From JAEUOS01 sp965279115 (GTDB lineage: Bacteria > Pseudomonadota > Gammaproteobacteria > Burkholderiales > JAEUOS01), in assembly GCA_965279115.1 (NCBI GenBank), contig OZ257137.1, positions 4,154,001 through 4,218,000 on the forward strand: DNA of 64,000 bases, in the 5' to 3' direction. The notes under the pieces are model-generated. The model was given only the letters and a program-made list of their open reading frames with translations. It was not told the DNA's origin and searched no databases. A program made the translations under genes and the position numbers. Position 1 is the stretch's first letter; each line of letters opens with the position of its first letter. Positions 10,265 through 18,327 of the stretch are shown here, in pieces.

Positions 10265-10314
10265 GTTCGTCTGCGCCACGGGGGGCGTGGCAGACGGTTT
10301 GACGACGTCCGTTC

Positions 10315-10968
10315 CTACTTCAGCGCGTCAAAGGCTGCGTCGCGGATGCTTTCCACCGGGCCCAGACCATTGATCTTGCGGTACCTCGGGGCATGCTTGT
10401 CGCCACTGGCGGCCCACTCGGAGTAGTAACCCACCAGCGCCTTGGTTTGCTGGTGATAAACCTCGAGACGCTTCTTGACGGTTTCCTCGCGGTCGTCATC
10501 GCGCTGGATCAAGGCTTCGCCGGTGACGTCGTCGAGGCCTGCCGTCTTGGGCGGGTTGAACTTGAGGTGGTAGGTGCGTCCCGACGCCAGATGCACACGC
10601 CTGCCGCTCATGCGCAACACGATTTCGCTGTCGGGGACGTCGATCTCAAGCACGTAGTCGAGCGCCACCCCGGCATCCTTCATGGCATCTGCCTGCGGGA
10701 TGGTGCGCGGGAAACCGTCGAACAGGTAGCCGCCGGCGCAGTCCGGTTCTTTCAGGCGATCCTTGACCAGGCCAATGATGATGTCGTCGGAAACCAGCCC
10801 GCCCGAGTCCATCACCTTCTTTGCCGCGACACCGAGAGGCGTGCCCGCCTTGACGGCGGCGCGCAGCATGTCGCCGGTGGAGATTTGCGGGATGCCGAAA
10901 CGCTCCTTGATGTAGGTCGCTTGGGTTCCCTTGCCCGCCCCCGGCGGGCCCAGCAGGATCAGTCTCAT
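10315..10968 (-). CDS. adk: Adenylate kinase
   Basis: The enzyme interconverts ATP + AMP and 2 ADP in the cytoplasm. The protein of 217 residues carries the P-loop GPPGAGKGTQ at residues 7-16, the AMP-binding QISTGDMLR, the DGFPRT motif and a long LID domain (GRRVHLASGRTYHLKFNPP) without zinc cysteines, as in Gram-negatives. The gene lies upstream of the convergent ompW end. An imperfect inverted repeat at 10269-10295 lies between its stop and the ompW terminator. kdsB lies 86 bases upstream on the same strand. Confidence 0.98.
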   Translation of the reverse strand: MRLILLGPPGAGKGTQATYIKERFGIPQISTGDMLRAAVKAGTPLGVAAKKVMDSGGLVSDDIIIGLVKDRLKEPDCAGGYLFDGFPRTIPQADAMKDAGVALDYVLEIDVPDSEIVLRMSGRRVHLASGRTYHLKFNPPKTAGLDDVTGEALIQRDDDREETVKKRLEVYHQQTKALVGYYSEWAASGDKHAPRYRKINGLGPVESIRDAAFDALK

Positions 10969-11054
10969 CTATACCCCTCCACGCGGGCGAAAATCGGTTT
11001 TTTGTGAGTGGATTTTAGCCTGATTAAGCTTGCGCCCGGCTTACCCGTGCAGCT

Positions 11055-11825
11055 TCAGGTTGCAGGTGACTGTATCAGCGACCGAACCAGCGCCAGATCG
11101 GCTGGCGTATCCACGCCAGGCGCGGCTGTGGCGGAGCTTCTGAGGACGGCGATCCGGTACCCGTGCCACAGCGCCCGCAACTGCTCGAGGGCTTCGAATT
11201 CCTCGATCGGAGCGCGGGGCAGGGCCGGAAATGACTTGAGGAAACCGACCCGGTACGCGTAAATCCCCATGTGCCGGAATATCGGCAGCCCGGAGGGAGG
11301 CGCGCTGCGGTCGGCGGCAAAGGCGTCGCGCGCCCACGGGATGGTGGCGCGACTGAAATACAGCGCGGTATCGCGCGCGTCGAGCACCACCTTCACGATG
11401 TTCGGATTGAACATCTCGTCGGCCGATCCGATCGCATGGCATGCCGTCGACATCACGCAGTCGTCGCGCTTGTCGAGTTCGGCAGCCACCGCGCCAATCA
11501 GGAGGGGCGAGATCAGCGGTTCGTCGCCCTGCACATTGACAACGATGCTGTCATCGCCCAGTCCGAGTGCGCCTGCCGCCTCGGCCAGACGGTCCGTGCC
11601 TGACGGATGGTCGGCGCGGGTCATCAAGGCGGCATGGCCATGGGCTTGCACCGCCTGCAGCACCTCGGGGTCATCGGTGGCCACGACCACTCGCGTGGCG
11701 CCACTGGCGCGCGCCTTGTCGGCCACATGGACCACCATGGGTTTTCCTGCGATATCGGCGAGAACCTTCCCCGGCAGCCGGGTGGAGGCGCGGCGCGCCG
11801 GGATCAGCGCGACGAAATCTGCCAT
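11055..11825 (-). CDS. kdsB: CMP-KDO synthetase (3-deoxy-manno-octulosonate cytidylyltransferase)
   Basis: It activates KDO as CMP-KDO for addition to lipid A in lipopolysaccharide core synthesis. The 256 residues begin MADFVALIPARRASTRLPGK, the nucleotidyltransferase signature of KdsB. They continue with VATDD, NVQGDEPLI and YFSRATIPWAR, all conserved in this enzyme. ATG 11825 is chosen because the conserved sequence begins directly after it; the frame upstream overlaps the small ycaR-like gene. The gene follows ycaR by 13 bases and is the last gene of lpxK-ycaR-kdsB, a standard betaproteobacterial arrangement. Confidence 0.96.
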   Translation of the reverse strand: MADFVALIPARRASTRLPGKVLADIAGKPMVVHVADKARASGATRVVVATDDPEVLQAVQAHGHAALMTRADHPSGTDRLAEAAGALGLGDDSIVVNVQGDEPLISPLLIGAVAAELDKRDDCVMSTACHAIGSADEMFNPNIVKVVLDARDTALYFSRATIPWARDAFAADRSAPPSGLPIFRHMGIYAYRVGFLKSFPALPRAPIEEFEALEQLRALWHGYRIAVLRSSATAAPGVDTPADLALVRSLIQSPAT

Positions 11826-11838
11826 GGCGGCACCGTTC

Positions 11839-12018
11839 CTAGCGCAATTCTTCTTCGGTGAGCTTGCGCGCCTCTTCTTCAAGCATGACCGGAATGCCGT
11901 CCCGCACCGGGTAGGCCAGGCGGGCAGAGCGCGATACAAGTTCCTGCTTTTCCCGGTCATAGGACAGCGGTCCCTTGGTAATCGGGCACACCAGGATATC
12001 AAGCAGCTTGGGATCCAA
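11839..12018 (-). CDS. Trm112/YcaR-family small protein (UPF0434)
   Basis: A 59-residue protein starts at TTG 12018 with DPKLLDILVCPITKGPLSYD and contains AYPVRDGIPVMLEEEAR, the typical YcaR/Trm112-like fold of about 60 residues. GGAGAAG precedes the TTG at 4-5 bases. Trm112 proteins are small activators of methyltransferases in eukaryotes and archaea; the bacterial role is not settled. Its start lies inside the end of lpxK (20 bases of overlap) and its stop is 13 bases from kdsB, so the three genes are one translationally linked unit. Only one CP pair is present, so a zinc ribbon is not expected. Confidence 0.9.
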   Translation of the reverse strand: MDPKLLDILVCPITKGPLSYDREKQELVSRSARLAYPVRDGIPVMLEEEARKLTEEELR

Positions 12019-13003
12019 GGATCTTCTCCAGAATGGATTCAACGAGATGGACGTCGACCATGGCGTCAACCGGCGCGACCCAGATGCGAGGATCTGCGAA
12101 CGAACGGCATTTTAACGCGTCCTTTTCGGTCATCAGGATGAGCGGGGCGTCGATGGGCGCCAGGTCGGCCAACCGGTACGGATGGTGGTCGGGGAACGGA
12201 TACTCGATGACAGTAAGCCCCAGCGAGCGCAACTGCGCGAAGAAACGCGCGGGATTTCCTATCCCCGCGACGGCCGCAACGGTCGCGCCGTGGCGCCCGG
12301 CGAAGAGTCCTGGCGCGCAGCGGATGGAAGGGTTTGCCAGATTGTGGAATTCGGCGAATTCAAGGCGCATCGGCAGGCCGCGAGGGGAAATTTCCGGTGA
12401 TCCCTGGACGACCACCGCATCCACTGATTTCAGTCGCGCGACGCCTTCGCGCAGGGGGCCGGCGGGAAGCAGGTGGCCATTGCCGCTGCCGCGGCCGTCG
12501 AAAACGGCAATCTCGAAATCACGCGCCAGGGCAAGGTGCTGCAGGCCGTCATCGGAAATGATCACGTCAACCTGCGGATGGGCTTGCAGCAAAGCATGTC
12601 CCGCCGCCATACGTTGCGGACATATGAAAACCGGACACCCGGTGCGCTGGCGAATCAGCACGGGTTCGTCGCCATGGGTGGCCGGCGATGACGTCGGCTC
12701 AACCTCGCGGGGCGACGCGTTGCCCTCAATCGCCGCATACCCGCGCGAGATGATGCCAGGCTTGAATCCACGCGCGCGCAGCGCCGTGGCCAGATGAATC
12801 ACCAGCGGGGTCTTGCCGCTGCCACCCACCGTGATGTTGCCCACCACCACGACCGGGACGGGGAGGCGGCTGTGGCGCAGGATGCCGGCCGCATGAAGGG
12901 CGCCACGGCAGCGCATCAGCCATCCGTACGCCCATGCAAGCGGAACCAGCGGCGCGGTGCGCCAGGTCAGGCTGCCATCCCACCAGTCGCGCACAAGGTT
13001 CAA
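11999..13003 (-). CDS. lpxK: Tetraacyldisaccharide 4'-kinase
   Basis: It phosphorylates the 4' position of the lipid A disaccharide precursor at the inner membrane. The 334-residue protein shows an N-terminal membrane-associated helix (PLVPLAWAYGWLMRCR), the P-loop VGNITVGGSGKTPLV (about residues 54-68), ISRGYA and the DDGLQH motif, plus LPAGPLRE and MTEKDALKC. These are all standard LpxK marks. The start appears to be TTG 13003 (NLVRDWWDG). The gene overlaps ycaR at its 3' end and follows exbD by 30 bases, so exbB-exbD-lpxK-ycaR-kdsB may be one transcription unit. Confidence 0.96.
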   Translation of the reverse strand: MNLVRDWWDGSLTWRTAPLVPLAWAYGWLMRCRGALHAAGILRHSRLPVPVVVVGNITVGGSGKTPLVIHLATALRARGFKPGIISRGYAAIEGNASPREVEPTSSPATHGDEPVLIRQRTGCPVFICPQRMAAGHALLQAHPQVDVIISDDGLQHLALARDFEIAVFDGRGSGNGHLLPAGPLREGVARLKSVDAVVVQGSPEISPRGLPMRLEFAEFHNLANPSIRCAPGLFAGRHGATVAAVAGIGNPARFFAQLRSLGLTVIEYPFPDHHPYRLADLAPIDAPLILMTEKDALKCRSFADPRIWVAPVDAMVDVHLVESILEKILGSQAA

Positions 13004-13033
13004 TTGAAGGCCGGCAGCGTGACGGCCGCGCGC

Positions 13034-13459
13034 CTACTTCCCGGCGGCGGCCTGCGTCGTGAAGGTGACCTGGCCCAGGCCCGCCTGCTGGGCGGCCTGC
13101 ATCACGTGTATCACCGCCTGGTGGGTCGCCTGGGCATCGGCGCTGATGACGATGACCGGGTCCTTCTTGCCGGTGGCGGCGGTCTTGAGGTCGTTGGCGA
13201 GGGTGGCGATGTCGCGGAACGCGACGGTCTGGCCGTTGATGCTGTAACGCCCGAGCGAATTGATGCCGACGTTGACTTCGTTGGGCCGTTCCAGCTGCTT
13301 GTCGGCCTCGGCGGTGGGCAGGTTGATCTGCAGTTCGGTGTACTTGGAGTACGTGGTGGTGATCATCAGGAAGATGAGGATCACCAGCAACACGTCGATG
13401 AGCGGAATGAAGTTGATCTCCGGCTCTTCGGCGCCTTGGCTGCGGTTGCGAAAATTCAT
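13034..13459 (-). CDS. exbD: ExbD/TolR-family proton channel subunit
   Basis: The 141-residue protein has a short cytoplasmic tail, one membrane helix (INFIPLIDVLLVILIFLMI, about residues 15-33) containing the essential Asp (D22, aligned with ExbD D25), and a periplasmic domain. With ExbB it uses proton flow to energise TonB or Tol-type partners. No tonB is present nearby, so the partner is not known from this window. In Betaproteobacteria exbBD beside lpxK is common and often serves lipid or envelope functions. It begins 25 bases after exbB. Confidence 0.93.
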   Translation of the reverse strand: MNFRNRSQGAEEPEINFIPLIDVLLVILIFLMITTTYSKYTELQINLPTAEADKQLERPNEVNVGINSLGRYSINGQTVAFRDIATLANDLKTAATGKKDPVIVISADAQATHQAVIHVMQAAQQAGLGQVTFTTQAAAGK

Positions 13460-13484
13460 GTTGGCGATCCGCGCGGCGCGGCCC

Positions 13485-14093
13485 TCAGGCCTTGCGCTCG
13501 CCGTGCGCGATGTCGAGCAGCTTGATGGACGCCTGCTCCATCTCGACCACGAAATGCTCGACCCGGCCGCGGAAGTGGCGATAGAAGATCAGCGCCGGCA
13601 CCGCGATCAGGATTCCGAAGCCGGTGTTGTACAAGGCAACCGAGATGCCGTGCGCGAGGACCTGCGGATTGGTGCCTGAGGGGCTCTGGCTGCCGAAGAT
13701 CTCGATCATTCCGACCACGGTGCCGAACAAACCCATCAGTGGCGCCGCCGACGCGATGGTGCCAAGTCCGTTGAGGAATCGCCCGAGCTCATGCGCGACG
13801 TAGCTGCCGGCTTCCTCGATGGCTTCTTTCATGACGTCGCGCGAACTGCGGTCATTGCGCAAACCCGCGGCGAGCACCCGTCCGAGCGGCGAATTGGCCT
13901 CGATGCGACCGATGATGTCCGGCGTTATCTGGTTGTTCTTGTATAGCGTCAGGACTTCGCCGAGCAGCTTGTCAGGAATGATGCGCGACTTGCGCAGCAC
14001 CATCAGGCGCTCGATAATCAGTGCGACCGCGATGACCGAGGCGAGCAGCAAGGGGTAAATCGGCCAGCCAGCCTCTTTCAGGATGTCCCACAC
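13485..14093 (-). CDS. exbB: ExbB/TolQ/MotA-family proton channel protein
   Basis: The product (202 residues, GTG start at 14093 with GAGGGAGA upstream) has a first membrane helix GWPIYPLLLASVIAVALIIERL. It is followed by a cytoplasmic loop and the paired helices APLMGLFGTVVGMIEIF and ISVALYNTGFGILIAVPALIFYRHF, the canonical ExbB/TolQ arrangement. It forms the pentameric channel around ExbD. The reading frame continues far upstream on the opposite strand of xseA, but that part has no homology. The GTG start is fixed by the ribosome-binding site and by alignment. It is divergent from xseA across a 114-base gap. Confidence 0.93.
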   Translation of the reverse strand: MWDILKEAGWPIYPLLLASVIAVALIIERLMVLRKSRIIPDKLLGEVLTLYKNNQITPDIIGRIEANSPLGRVLAAGLRNDRSSRDVMKEAIEEAGSYVAHELGRFLNGLGTIASAAPLMGLFGTVVGMIEIFGSQSPSGTNPQVLAHGISVALYNTGFGILIAVPALIFYRHFRGRVEHFVVEMEQASIKLLDIAHGERKA

Positions 14094-14207
14094 AAAAATG
14101 TCTCCCTCGATAACATGCGCGATCAGACAGCCCCGCAAATGCGCGGTTCGCCGGGCAAGCGCGCAGTTTAGCGGAAAGCAGTCACCGGCAGAAGGCGTGC
14201 CCGCGCG

Positions 14208-15563
14208 ATGCTGAGCCGCCCGGACTTCGGCGCGACGCCGGCGCCCGCTCCGGACGCCCCTCGTGCGATCGCCGTCGCGGAGCTCAACCGCTCGGTCCGC
14301 ATGATGCTCGAGCGCGGTTTTCCGCAGGTCGTGGTGCGCGGGGAAATCTCGAACTTCACCCGCGCCCCTTCGGGTCACCTGTATTTCGCCCTCAAGGATG
14401 GTGCCGCCCAGGTGCGTTGCGTGATGTGGAAGGCACGGGCGGCCGCGCTGGACTGGCGCATGGCCGACGGCGTCGATGTCGAAGTGCGGGCGACGGTCAC
14501 GCTTTACGAGGCGCGCGGGGATTTCCAGCTCAATGTCGAGTACGCGCGGCGCGCCGGCGCAGGCGCCCTCTACGAGGCCTTCCTGCGCCTCAAGGAAAAG
14601 CTCGCGCGCGAGGGCCTGTTCGACCCGCGGGCCAAGCGCGCGCTGCCGCGCCTCCCCCGCGCCATCGGCATCGTCACCTCGCCGGCCGCGGCGGCGCTGC
14701 GCGACGTGTTGTCCACACTGGCGCGGCGCGCCCCGATGGTGCCGGTCATCATCTACCCGACCCCTGTGCAGGGTGAGGGGGCGGGCGCGCGGATCGCGGC
14801 GGCGATCGAAACCGCGGCCGAACGCGACGAAACCGACGTTCTCATCGTCTGTCGCGGCGGCGGCAGCATCGAAGATCTGTGGGCCTTCAACGAGGAGATC
14901 GTGGCGCGGGCGATCGCAGGTTGCGCCATGCCGGTCGTATCCGGGGTGGGCCACGAGACCGATTTCACCATCGCCGACTTTGTCGCCGACGTTCGCGCGC
15001 CCACGCCCACCGCGGCGGCCGAACTGGCCGCACCGGCCCGCGACGAACTCGTCGCATTGCTCGGCGAGCAGCGCGCCGCCTTGTTCCGGGCAATGGACGC
15101 CACCCTTTCCGCCAGCCGGCAACGGCTGGATTGGGCCGCACGCGGGCTGATGGCGCCCGCGCAGCGGCTGGGCGAGCAGGGCCGGCGGCTGGCGGATCTC
15201 GCACGGCGGCTCGCGGCGGGGGCGGAGCTCGGCTGCCGGCAGGCGGCGGCGCGTCTTGACGTTGCGGCTGCCGGTTTGCGTTTGCCGGACTTGCACCGGC
15301 CCCGGCTTCGCCTGACGGCGCTTGCGGATCGGCATGCCCGCGCGGGGCGCGGTTCGCGGGAGTCGGCATGGCGGCGGCTCGTGGCGGCCGAGACGGCGCT
15401 GGCGCATCTTGACCCGATGCGCGTGCTTGCGCGCGGCTACGCGGTGGTGCGCACACCGGCCGGGGTGACGGTTCGCGACGCCGCGCAGCTTGCCGCCGGC
15501 GACGCCCTCGAGATCACCCTGGCCAGCGGCGGCGCCAGGGTGCGGGTGGAAAAGCCCTGCTGA
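14208..15563 (+). CDS. xseA: Exodeoxyribonuclease VII large subunit
   Basis: XseA with several XseB subunits degrades single-stranded DNA into short oligonucleotides. The 451-residue protein shows the N-terminal OB-fold (RGEISNFTRAPSGHLYFALKDGAAQVRCVMW), the catalytic region with IGIVTSPAAAALRDVL, CRGGGSIEDLWAFNEE and SGVGHETDFTIADFVAD, then a coiled-coil arm and the C-terminal ARGYAVVR. All fit XseA. xseB is not nearby. The gene is followed by sodB after 155 bases with its own promoter. Confidence 0.97.
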   Translation: MLSRPDFGATPAPAPDAPRAIAVAELNRSVRMMLERGFPQVVVRGEISNFTRAPSGHLYFALKDGAAQVRCVMWKARAAALDWRMADGVDVEVRATVTLYEARGDFQLNVEYARRAGAGALYEAFLRLKEKLAREGLFDPRAKRALPRLPRAIGIVTSPAAAALRDVLSTLARRAPMVPVIIYPTPVQGEGAGARIAAAIETAAERDETDVLIVCRGGGSIEDLWAFNEEIVARAIAGCAMPVVSGVGHETDFTIADFVADVRAPTPTAAAELAAPARDELVALLGEQRAALFRAMDATLSASRQRLDWAARGLMAPAQRLGEQGRRLADLARRLAAGAELGCRQAAARLDVAAAGLRLPDLHRPRLRLTALADRHARAGRGSRESAWRRLVAAETALAHLDPMRVLARGYAVVRTPAGVTVRDAAQLAAGDALEITLASGGARVRVEKPC

Positions 15564-15586
15564 AAAGGCCCTACTGAAGCGCGGGT

Positions 15587-15615
15587 TTGCGGGGCCATCC
15601 AGCCTGCCCTACAAT
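15587..15615 (+). promoter_or_regulatory. Probable sigma-70 promoter of sodB
   Basis: TTGCGG (15587-15592), a 17-base spacer and TACAAT (15610-15615, 5/6 match). Predicted start is near 15622, leaving a leader of about 97 bases before the sodB ATG. That is long enough to host post-transcriptional control, as known for sodB in enterics, but I see no specific site. Confidence 0.55.
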
Positions 15616-15718
15616 GCGTCGCTGATGTGGCGTCTCCCATGGTCGTACTTTTGCCGATCATGCCTGATCGCCGCTCCCTTACCTTCCTTCCCGCCACGCA
15701 CAACCACGGAGAAACACG

Positions 15719-16297
15719 ATGGAACACAAGCTTCCCGACCTGCCCTACGCGCTCGACGCCCTGGCGCCGCACATTTCCAAGGAAACCTTGGAATTCCACT
15801 ACGGCAAGCATCACCAGACCTACATCACCAACCTGAACAACCTGATCAAGGGCACCGAGTTCGAGAACGCCAGCCTGGAGGACATCGTCAAGAAGTCCTC
15901 CGGCGGCGTGTTCAACAACGCGGCCCAGGTCTGGAATCACACCTTCTACTGGATGGGCTTGTCGCCCAAGGGCGGTGGCGAGCCCACCGGCGCCCTGGCC
16001 GATGCGATCAACAAGAAGTGGGGTTCCTTCGCCGAGTTCAAGGCCAAGTTCACCGCCAATGCGGTGGGCACCTTTGGTTCGGGTTGGGGCTGGCTGGTCA
16101 AGAAGGCGGATGGCTCGCTCGACCTCGCCTCGACCTCCAATGCCGGCACACCGCTCACCGGCGCCGACAAGCCGCTCCTGACCTGCGATGTTTGGGAACA
16201 TGCCTACTATGTCGACTACCGCAATGCCCGCCCCAAGTATGTCGAGGCATTCTGGAACCTGGTCAACTGGGACTTCGTGGCCAAGAATTTCGCCTGA
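15719..16297 (+). CDS. sodB: Iron superoxide dismutase
   Basis: It converts superoxide to oxygen and hydrogen peroxide in the cytoplasm. The 192 residues contain the metal ligands His27 (FHYGKHH), His74 (VWNHTFYW), Asp157 and His161 (DVWEHAYYVDYRN). Gln70 in FNNAAQVWNH is the second-sphere residue typical of the iron form, as opposed to the manganese form. Length and order match the E. coli FeSOD. It has its own promoter and terminator. Confidence 0.97.
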   Translation: MEHKLPDLPYALDALAPHISKETLEFHYGKHHQTYITNLNNLIKGTEFENASLEDIVKKSSGGVFNNAAQVWNHTFYWMGLSPKGGGEPTGALADAINKKWGSFAEFKAKFTANAVGTFGSGWGWLVKKADGSLDLASTSNAGTPLTGADKPLLTCDVWEHAYYVDYRNARPKYVEAFWNLVNWDFVAKNFA

Positions 16298-16343
16298 TCC
16301 CGGCAATTCCACAGGGCCGGCGCGGCATTCGCCCGGCCGGCAC

Positions 16344-16374
16344 AGGCCCCGCCTTGCGGGGCCTTTGTTTTTTT
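16344..16374 (+). terminator. Intrinsic terminator of sodB
   Basis: AGGCCCCGC/GCGGGGCCT stem with a short loop, then TTTGTTTTTTT. It begins 46 bases after the sodB stop. Confidence 0.9.
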
Positions 16375-16416
16375 GGCGCCTCACAGGCCGACGTTCCCGC
16401 CGGTGTGGCGTCGGCC

Positions 16417-16422
16417 TAGAAT
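16417..16422 (+). promoter_or_regulatory. Possible -10 box of dnaG
   Basis: TAGAAT (4-5/6 match) predicts a start near 16429, only 12 bases before the dnaG ATG. The -35 region (TTCCCG at 16394-16399) is poor, and no clear ribosome-binding site fits in the short leader. Confidence 0.35.
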
Positions 16423-16440
16423 GCAGGCCGGGTTCCGCAC

Positions 16441-18180
16441 ATGATTCCCCAATCCTTCATCGCCGATCTGCTCAACCGCGTCGACATCGTCGATGTGGTC
16501 GGTCGTCATGTGCAGTTGAAGAAGGGCGGCGCCAACCTCATGGGCTTGTGCCCGTTCCATAACGAGAAATCGCCTTCGTTCACTGTCAGTCCGACCAAGC
16601 AGTTCTATCATTGCTTCGGCTGCGGCGCGCATGGATCGGCCATCGGCTTCCTGATGGAGTACAGCGGGCTCTCGTATGTGGAAGCGATCAAGGACCTGGC
16701 CCAGGGCATCGGGCTGTCGGTTCCGGAAGAGCGCAACGAAGACAGCACCAGGCGCGACGGTCCCGACCTCGACATCCTCAGCGACCTGCTTGAACGCGCC
16801 AACCGCTTCTATCGCGACCGGTTGAAGAGCGAACCGGCGGCGATCGACTACCTCAAGGGGCGCGGGCTCACCGGCCAGGTCGCGGCGCGCTTCGGACTGG
16901 GGTACGCTCCGGACGAATGGAATGCGCTCGAAGGCGTGTATGGCGCGGACTACGGTGGCCGCGCGCTGCTCGACACCGGATTGGTGATCGACGGCGACAA
17001 GGGGCGGCGCTACGACCGCTTTCGCGGCCGCGTCACCTTCCCCATTCGCAACAGCCGCGGGCGCATCATTGGCTTCGGCGGACGGGTCATCGGGGCCGGG
17101 GAGCCCAAATACCTCAATTCGCCGGAAACGCCACTGTTTGAAAAGGGGCGCGAGTTGTACGGCCTGTTCGAAGCGCGCCAGGCGATCCGCGAAGCGGGCC
17201 GGGCCATGGTGGTCGAAGGCTACATGGACGTGGTCGCGCTGGCCCAGCACGGGGTGGCCTACGCCGTGGCAACCCTGGGCACCGCCTGCACGCCATCCCA
17301 TGTGCAAAAGCTCACCCGCCAGACCGACCACGTGATCTTCTGTTTCGATGGCGATGCGGCGGGCCGGCGCGCCGCATGGCGGGCGCTGGAGAACAGTCTG
17401 GCACTGGCGGCCGATGACAAGCTTTTCTCCTTCCTGTTCCTGCCGCCCGAGCATGATCCGGACACTTATATCCGCGAGCACGGCCGTGAGGGTTTCGAGG
17501 CCTTTGCGGCCGGGGCGATGCCGCTGTCACGTTTCCTGATCGAGCACCTCAAGGCGGAGGGCGATCTGGCCTCCGCGGAAGGCCGGGCGGCCCTGGTGAG
17601 CGCGGCGCGGCCGCATTTGCAGCGGGTGGTCGCGCCGGCCCTGCGCCTGGGGCTGGTCAAGGGCGTGGCCGAACTGGTGGACATGACGCCGGCCGAGGTG
17701 GAGCGCCTGTGCGATCTCAAGCCGCAGGCCTCGGTGCTCAAGAGCGCGCCGCGGCGCACGCCGCGCGCCGCGATCACCCAACTGGACGAACACCTGCTGC
17801 GCCTGCTCGCGCGCGATTGCAGTCTGGCCCGCCTGCCCGAGGTTGCCGCCGGGCGCCATTTCATCCCGTCGGATTCACCGGTGCAAGACGTGATCGATGC
17901 GATCATCGCCGCCCCGGTCCTGCCGCAGGTGGCTTCGCTGATGGAATCATTCGCCGGAACCGTGGTCGAACCGATGTTCAGGCGCGCCCTGGTGGAGGCT
18001 CTGGAAATCGACAAGGAACCCGCGATCGTGCGGGCCGAGTTCCTGCATGCACTGGGAACGCTGGCCGCGCAATGGCGTGTGCGCCGCCGCGAGGAGTTGA
18101 TCGGGCGGGTTGCGCACGACCCGGCGGCGCGCGCGGAGTTCGCCGCGCTGATGGCGGAGGACGCGGCCGGCAAGTCCTGA
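16441..18180 (+). CDS. dnaG: DNA primase
   Basis: DnaG makes the RNA primers for replication. The 579-residue protein has the N-terminal CHC2 zinc finger (Cys37, His40, Cys58, Cys61 in GLCPFHNEKSPSF...YHCFGCG). The TOPRIM core follows, with EGYMDVVALAQHG and DGDAAG, then a C-terminal DnaB-binding domain. ATG 16441 fits the family start (IPQSFIADLLNRVDIVDVV). The upstream rpsU gene of the classical rpsU-dnaG-rpoD operon is absent; sodB occupies its place. rpoD follows after 147 bases with its own promoter. Confidence 0.97.
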   Translation: MIPQSFIADLLNRVDIVDVVGRHVQLKKGGANLMGLCPFHNEKSPSFTVSPTKQFYHCFGCGAHGSAIGFLMEYSGLSYVEAIKDLAQGIGLSVPEERNEDSTRRDGPDLDILSDLLERANRFYRDRLKSEPAAIDYLKGRGLTGQVAARFGLGYAPDEWNALEGVYGADYGGRALLDTGLVIDGDKGRRYDRFRGRVTFPIRNSRGRIIGFGGRVIGAGEPKYLNSPETPLFEKGRELYGLFEARQAIREAGRAMVVEGYMDVVALAQHGVAYAVATLGTACTPSHVQKLTRQTDHVIFCFDGDAAGRRAAWRALENSLALAADDKLFSFLFLPPEHDPDTYIREHGREGFEAFAAGAMPLSRFLIEHLKAEGDLASAEGRAALVSAARPHLQRVVAPALRLGLVKGVAELVDMTPAEVERLCDLKPQASVLKSAPRRTPRAAITQLDEHLLRLLARDCSLARLPEVAAGRHFIPSDSPVQDVIDAIIAAPVLPQVASLMESFAGTVVEPMFRRALVEALEIDKEPAIVRAEFLHALGTLAAQWRVRRREELIGRVAHDPAARAEFAALMAEDAAGKS

Positions 18181-18204
18181 TGGCAGCGGAAGTCCAACTG
18201 AAAA

Positions 18205-18213
18205 TGCTATAAT
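18205..18213 (+). promoter_or_regulatory. Extended -10 promoter of rpoD
   Basis: TGCTATAAT: a perfect TATAAT (18208-18213) preceded by the TGn extension. No good -35 box is seen, as is usual for extended -10 promoters. Predicted start is near 18220, leaving a leader of about 108 bases. Confidence 0.7.
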
Positions 18214-18327
18214 TCAAAGCTTTACTTGATTTGCCGTGACATGTCGCGCAGTGCCTCCATTGCATGAGGGGCCCGCGCGTGACCGCACCTTGGGAAGCCG
18301 GGTGCTCCCATTCTTTGCGAGGCAACC

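Noticed and set aside
16300..16440. A missing or hidden rpsU gene ahead of dnaG
   Set aside because: The gap holds only the sodB terminator and a short promoter region; there is no room for S21.
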